Part shown: one piece after another, positions 60,954 to 64,000 of the stretch
Layout of the letters: each line of letters starts with the position of its first letter
Numbering within the stretch: position 1 is the stretch's first letter
Origin: Metaphire vulgaris
Lineage: Eukaryota > Annelida > Clitellata > Crassiclitellata > Megascolecidae
DNA length: 64,000 nucleotides
Direction of reading: 5' to 3'
Assembly (NCBI GenBank): GCA_018105865.1
Contig: CM030832.1
Span: 28,077,086 to 28,141,085, forward strand
Program-made: the position numbers and the translations under genes
The notes under the pieces: generated by a model
Seen by the model: the letters and a program-made list of their open reading frames with translations, nothing else
Told to the model about the DNA's origin: nothing
Databases searched by the model: none

Positions 60954-62782
60954 TCACATGTGACGCGTCTCTTCGAACACGACACCTGGCGGTGGCCCCT
61001 GAAACGTCTGCGGCATCGGCGACTGGGCGGGGGGCTGGGAGGAGTAGGGCGGATGCGAGTAGGGAGGGTTGACCAGAGGCCCGTAGACGTTGGGCATGAT
61101 GTAGGCCGGTTGCATTGGACGGATGAGGGTCATGGCCATCCCTTCGTCCTTCTCCGGTCCAGCGACGCCGGCGATCGGAGCCTTCAGCATCTGTGGGCTC
61201 GGCGGGGCCTGGAGGCCTTGGAAATGGTACGGAGGAGGAGGGGGTTGGAGCGACGAATACGGAGGGGGGCAGAGCGGCAGCGTCGCCGGACGGTAGAACT
61301 GTGGATTCGCCGGGTGCAAGTAGCCTGGTCCAGACGGTTGGATGAAAAGAGGCTGCGGCATCCGTTGTCTCGTGTGATGCGGTGCGTTCGCCATTCCACC
61401 TGAACGGACACATTTAATTAATTTGTATAAATATCATTTCCAGTGGCGTAGCCAGGGGGATTGGGGGTTAACCCCCCTTTGGCTGCCTACGAAAATTTTG
61501 CTAATGTGTTTCCACACATTTTTTTATTTTCGGAAGCGGGTTTTGGGGGTCAAACCCCCTTGGCTGCCGACCCAAAATAATTAGCGCTATAGAACGTAAA
61601 GATGTAAAGTGACGACCTTTTTTGCTTCTCAGCACTTCTGCAAAGGGAAAAAGTACAAGAGGAAAGGTAAGCATGACCTTTTTTGTTTGTCAGAATTTTT
61701 CCATTCCGGAAATCCTGGCTACGCCACTGATCATTTCATACGCAATAATTTAAAACTTATCAGATTAGAATTTGTACTCACTTATATGTTTCTTTTAAGT
61801 ATTCTTTTAAATGCGCAAGTACTGAAATAATAATTTTGTCGTGTATTTATTAATTGAACTGTTTCCGTCTTTTCATCTTTGATGCGCACAGTTTAATTAA
61901 ACCAATAGCGTGGACGCTTTAATGGCAACGGGTAACGCTACATAGGCTACACTATATACGTTCTACACTTCATTTAGAAAATATTTTCGCAAAATTAGCT
62001 TAATAAAATGAGGATTTAACGTCAAGTTATTTCTATCCTACTGCCATAAAGCAAAAACCGACTGCATTATGCCGTATACGATATAGCAATTAGGCCCTAT
62101 TATTATGCCCTTTTATAGCACTAGTTCTAATACTATAAGGGTTTCAATCGACGGTACTCCAAATCCGTCCGCAAAAGATCAGGTCATTCCAAAGCTCAAT
62201 CAGTGAGAAACATCGAGACGGAGTTAGAGTAGGAAATGCTAATTGAAAATTAAAAACATAAAATTCCACCCAATATTATGCATAAATTAATTATATGCAT
62301 AGGGGACGTTGCAATTATCATACTACAGTCTAAACAGGCCTACCATGTCCATTAGCCGACATCATTGTGACTCTGTTCTTGTTGTATCTCCATCTCATGT
62401 GAATACCGGAGATCGTGCCAAGTATCAGCAGCACGCAAAATACCACGACCCTGCAAACGTCCAATGGAAACAATAATTATTAACAAAGCGGAATCGTTAT
62501 TAAGTTTCAAAATATAGGTGCCGCGCAAACGCATTAAGGAAACTCTTAACGATGGTGATCGAGGAGTTCTACACGTAGTGATATGAAATCGAAGCGTTCC
62601 TGATGTTAGGCCTATATGTACGATTGTACGTGCTATGTTTCACTAACGACCTCTAGGCCTAATTCTGCGGTTCATGCGATCGCCTGACTTACCATATGTA
62701 CCAACTGTTGATTATCGCGTTCTGTTTGGGGTTCAGATCCGGGTAGCAAGATTTTCCACCGTTGTTGCAGCCAACGGTGCTG
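60954..62782 (-). CDS. Single-pass membrane protein with PPxY-rich tail, 3' three exons (5' end not found)
   Basis: Exons 62782-62693, 62450-62344 and 61399-60954, with matching phases (TG|G gives Trp; G|GT gives Gly). The first visible exon encodes STVGCNNGGKSCYPDLN, a short extracellular part with two Cys. The next encodes the membrane span WVVVFCVLLILGTISGI followed by RWRYNKNR, giving a type I orientation by the positive-inside rule. The last exon encodes about 146 residues rich in Pro and Tyr, with PPPY motifs (CPPPYSS, PPPPPYHF) that bind WW domains such as those of Nedd4 ligases. Ends FEETRHM before TGA. The layout resembles Shisa/WBP1/VOPP1/CYYR1-type adaptors, but identity is not established. 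A signal-peptide exon is expected upstream, possibly outside the window. Confidence 0.7.
61441..61729. mobile_element. hAT-like MITE, CAGTGGCGTAGCC family, intact duplication
   Basis: In the last intron of the membrane-protein gene. Ends CAGTGGCGTAGCCAGG and CCTGGCTACGCCACTG, perfect 8-bp duplication ATCATTTC (61433-61440 and 61730-61737). The interior holds GGCTGCCGACC and GACGACCTTTTTTGCTT. Confidence 0.95.
62110..62205 (+). mobile_element. Dispersed repeat matching 31262-31355
   Basis: TTCTAATACT, TATCAATCGA-like and CAAATCCGTCCGCAAAAGA, GATCAGGTCATTCCA occur in the same order as at 31.3 kb. In the intron of the membrane-protein gene. Confidence 0.6.
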
Positions 62783-63448
62783 CTAAAAGTGCAACCATAA
62801 CCATTATAACGTCATATTTTACCTGCTGAAATGCCCGGCAAAGAATTGAAGAATTGATGGTGGGGTGGGGTGGGGGGGGGAAATTAGTAATGCACTAGTC
62901 GAGGTTGACCCCATGTGGAGATCTTTAGATGTTGAAACTGCTTGTTTTGAACACGTTTAATAAAATGATTGCATAATAAGAGAAAGGTTCAGCTCTTCGG
63001 ATTAAAATTTGCGAGAACAGAAGTATATCAATCGGTGTATATTGAATCCAACAACGATTGAACAACTACAGTAAGTAATGTAATATTCTGTGCTTTGTGC
63101 AATGATAAATTTTTACGGACGACCTTTTTTGCTTGTTTTCTGCGCGAATGTCACAAATTTTCTAAGTTTAGTGCAGTGATAAATTTTCCTTAAAACAGTC
63201 CCTATACTGAGACGTTGATAACTTTAGAATTAGTTCGCAACTGCTGCCCCATTGCCACAGCTGGTGCTTTCGCGTGACAGTACCCCGCACAGTAGGTACC
63301 GTATACGGCGTAGGCCTTACAGGTAAACTTTAAAACTAGTTTAACAAATTTCGCATCATTACGCTCAAAATTTGAAAATGTTACGTTTTTAACTGTATCT
63401 TTCGCTGTCTCCCTTTCCATTTGATTATTATATAGTTTATTATTATTA

Positions 63449-63515
<67 letters not shown>

Positions 63516-64000
63516 TTATTATTTGATTATTATTATTATTATTATTTTTTTGATGTTGACCAAATGTTGACCAAATGTGGCCGTATCGGCTTCTACTAGA
63601 TGAGGGCCGCATAGAATTTTATATAAACGCTTATGGCGTATCGGACTATATACCCCCCCTAAAACACACTGGTTCCAGCGTAGCTTTAGTACCGGTCTGT
63701 GCGTTCAGCGTTAGCAGTAAAGATAGCGTGAGCGCCACCATTAACTAACACGTAACCAAAGCTATTAGGGGAAAACGGTTTGATCGACCCAAACAGACAA
63801 AATACTGTATACCATGAAATTTGTTCTGGTTAAGTTTCTAGGCAGTCAGTATGTCGGTCGGTGCAAAATTTCTGTTCTTGGCTTTAAAATAATGCACCAT
63901 TGCCAATGGAGTAATGTTCATTGAAGCGCAACCGTAATTTTTTAAAGAAACTGTCGTCATAATGCGCGATACGCATCGATGATTCAGTGACGCAATAAAT
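62783..64000. other. No exon confirmed; (ATT)n at 63437-63545
   Basis: A poly-ATT microsatellite and AT-rich DNA. A minus-strand stretch near 63330-63230 (YGTYCAGYCHAK...) has two Cys and a nearby acceptor-like AG, but no donor that fits the phase of the exon at 62782. Confidence 0.4.

Overview
This window looks like eukaryotic nuclear DNA from a bilaterian animal, most likely a marine invertebrate with a large repeat-rich genome. The evidence is a homeodomain with paralog-group-1 (labial/Hox1) residues, a Ral-type Ras GTPase gene split by GT-AG introns, further intron-split genes, and dense DNA transposons, non-LTR retrotransposon pieces, SINEs and microsatellites. I cannot name the phylum from sequence alone.

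Genes, in order. (1) 3600-4162, minus: a two-exon gene for a 102-residue secreted protein with five mature cysteines. (2) 17077-20965, plus: a divergent Hox1 gene, with a hexapeptide exon and a homeobox exon joined by a 3.3 kb repeat-filled intron. (3) 26298-28823, plus: a three-exon gene with two GNAT-like acetyltransferase domains, the second damaged, and a partial copy of its 3' end just downstream. (4) 33570-36209, plus: an unrecognised gene with a 51-bp coding minisatellite (Pro/Lys/Glu repeats). (5) 40160-44656, plus: an unrecognised gene for a long disordered plus coiled-coil protein. (6) 48038-51780, minus: a four-exon Ral GTPase with a CIIL prenylation box. (7) 60954-62782, minus: the 3' three exons of a single-pass membrane protein with a Pro-rich, PPxY-containing tail. 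Exons were joined only where donor and acceptor phases agree. Several genes, including the otherwise intact Ral, carry single-base frame breaks, so residual assembly indels are likely.

The rest is mostly mobile DNA. hAT-like miniature elements (termini CAGNG..., 8-bp target duplications) occur throughout and cluster from 20.1 to 22.5 kb around the Hox1 homeobox exon. A 0.93 kb hAT-like element sits inside a tRNA-derived SINE at 46.1-47.1 kb. Fragments of at least three LINE groups are present: one with poly(TA) tails (4.6, 5.3 and 23.3 kb), one ending in a GCGCTATAGAAGTT signature, and a CR1/jockey-like reverse transcriptase piece at 37 kb. Other repeats are a 5S-rRNA-derived SINE, three copies of an 80-bp palindromic element, two 1.3-1.5 kb composite repeats with internal arrays, and GGGTAC and TGGGTT repeat elements. 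I see no operon, no CRISPR array and no viral gene. The genes look like independent neighbours rather than a shared pathway.
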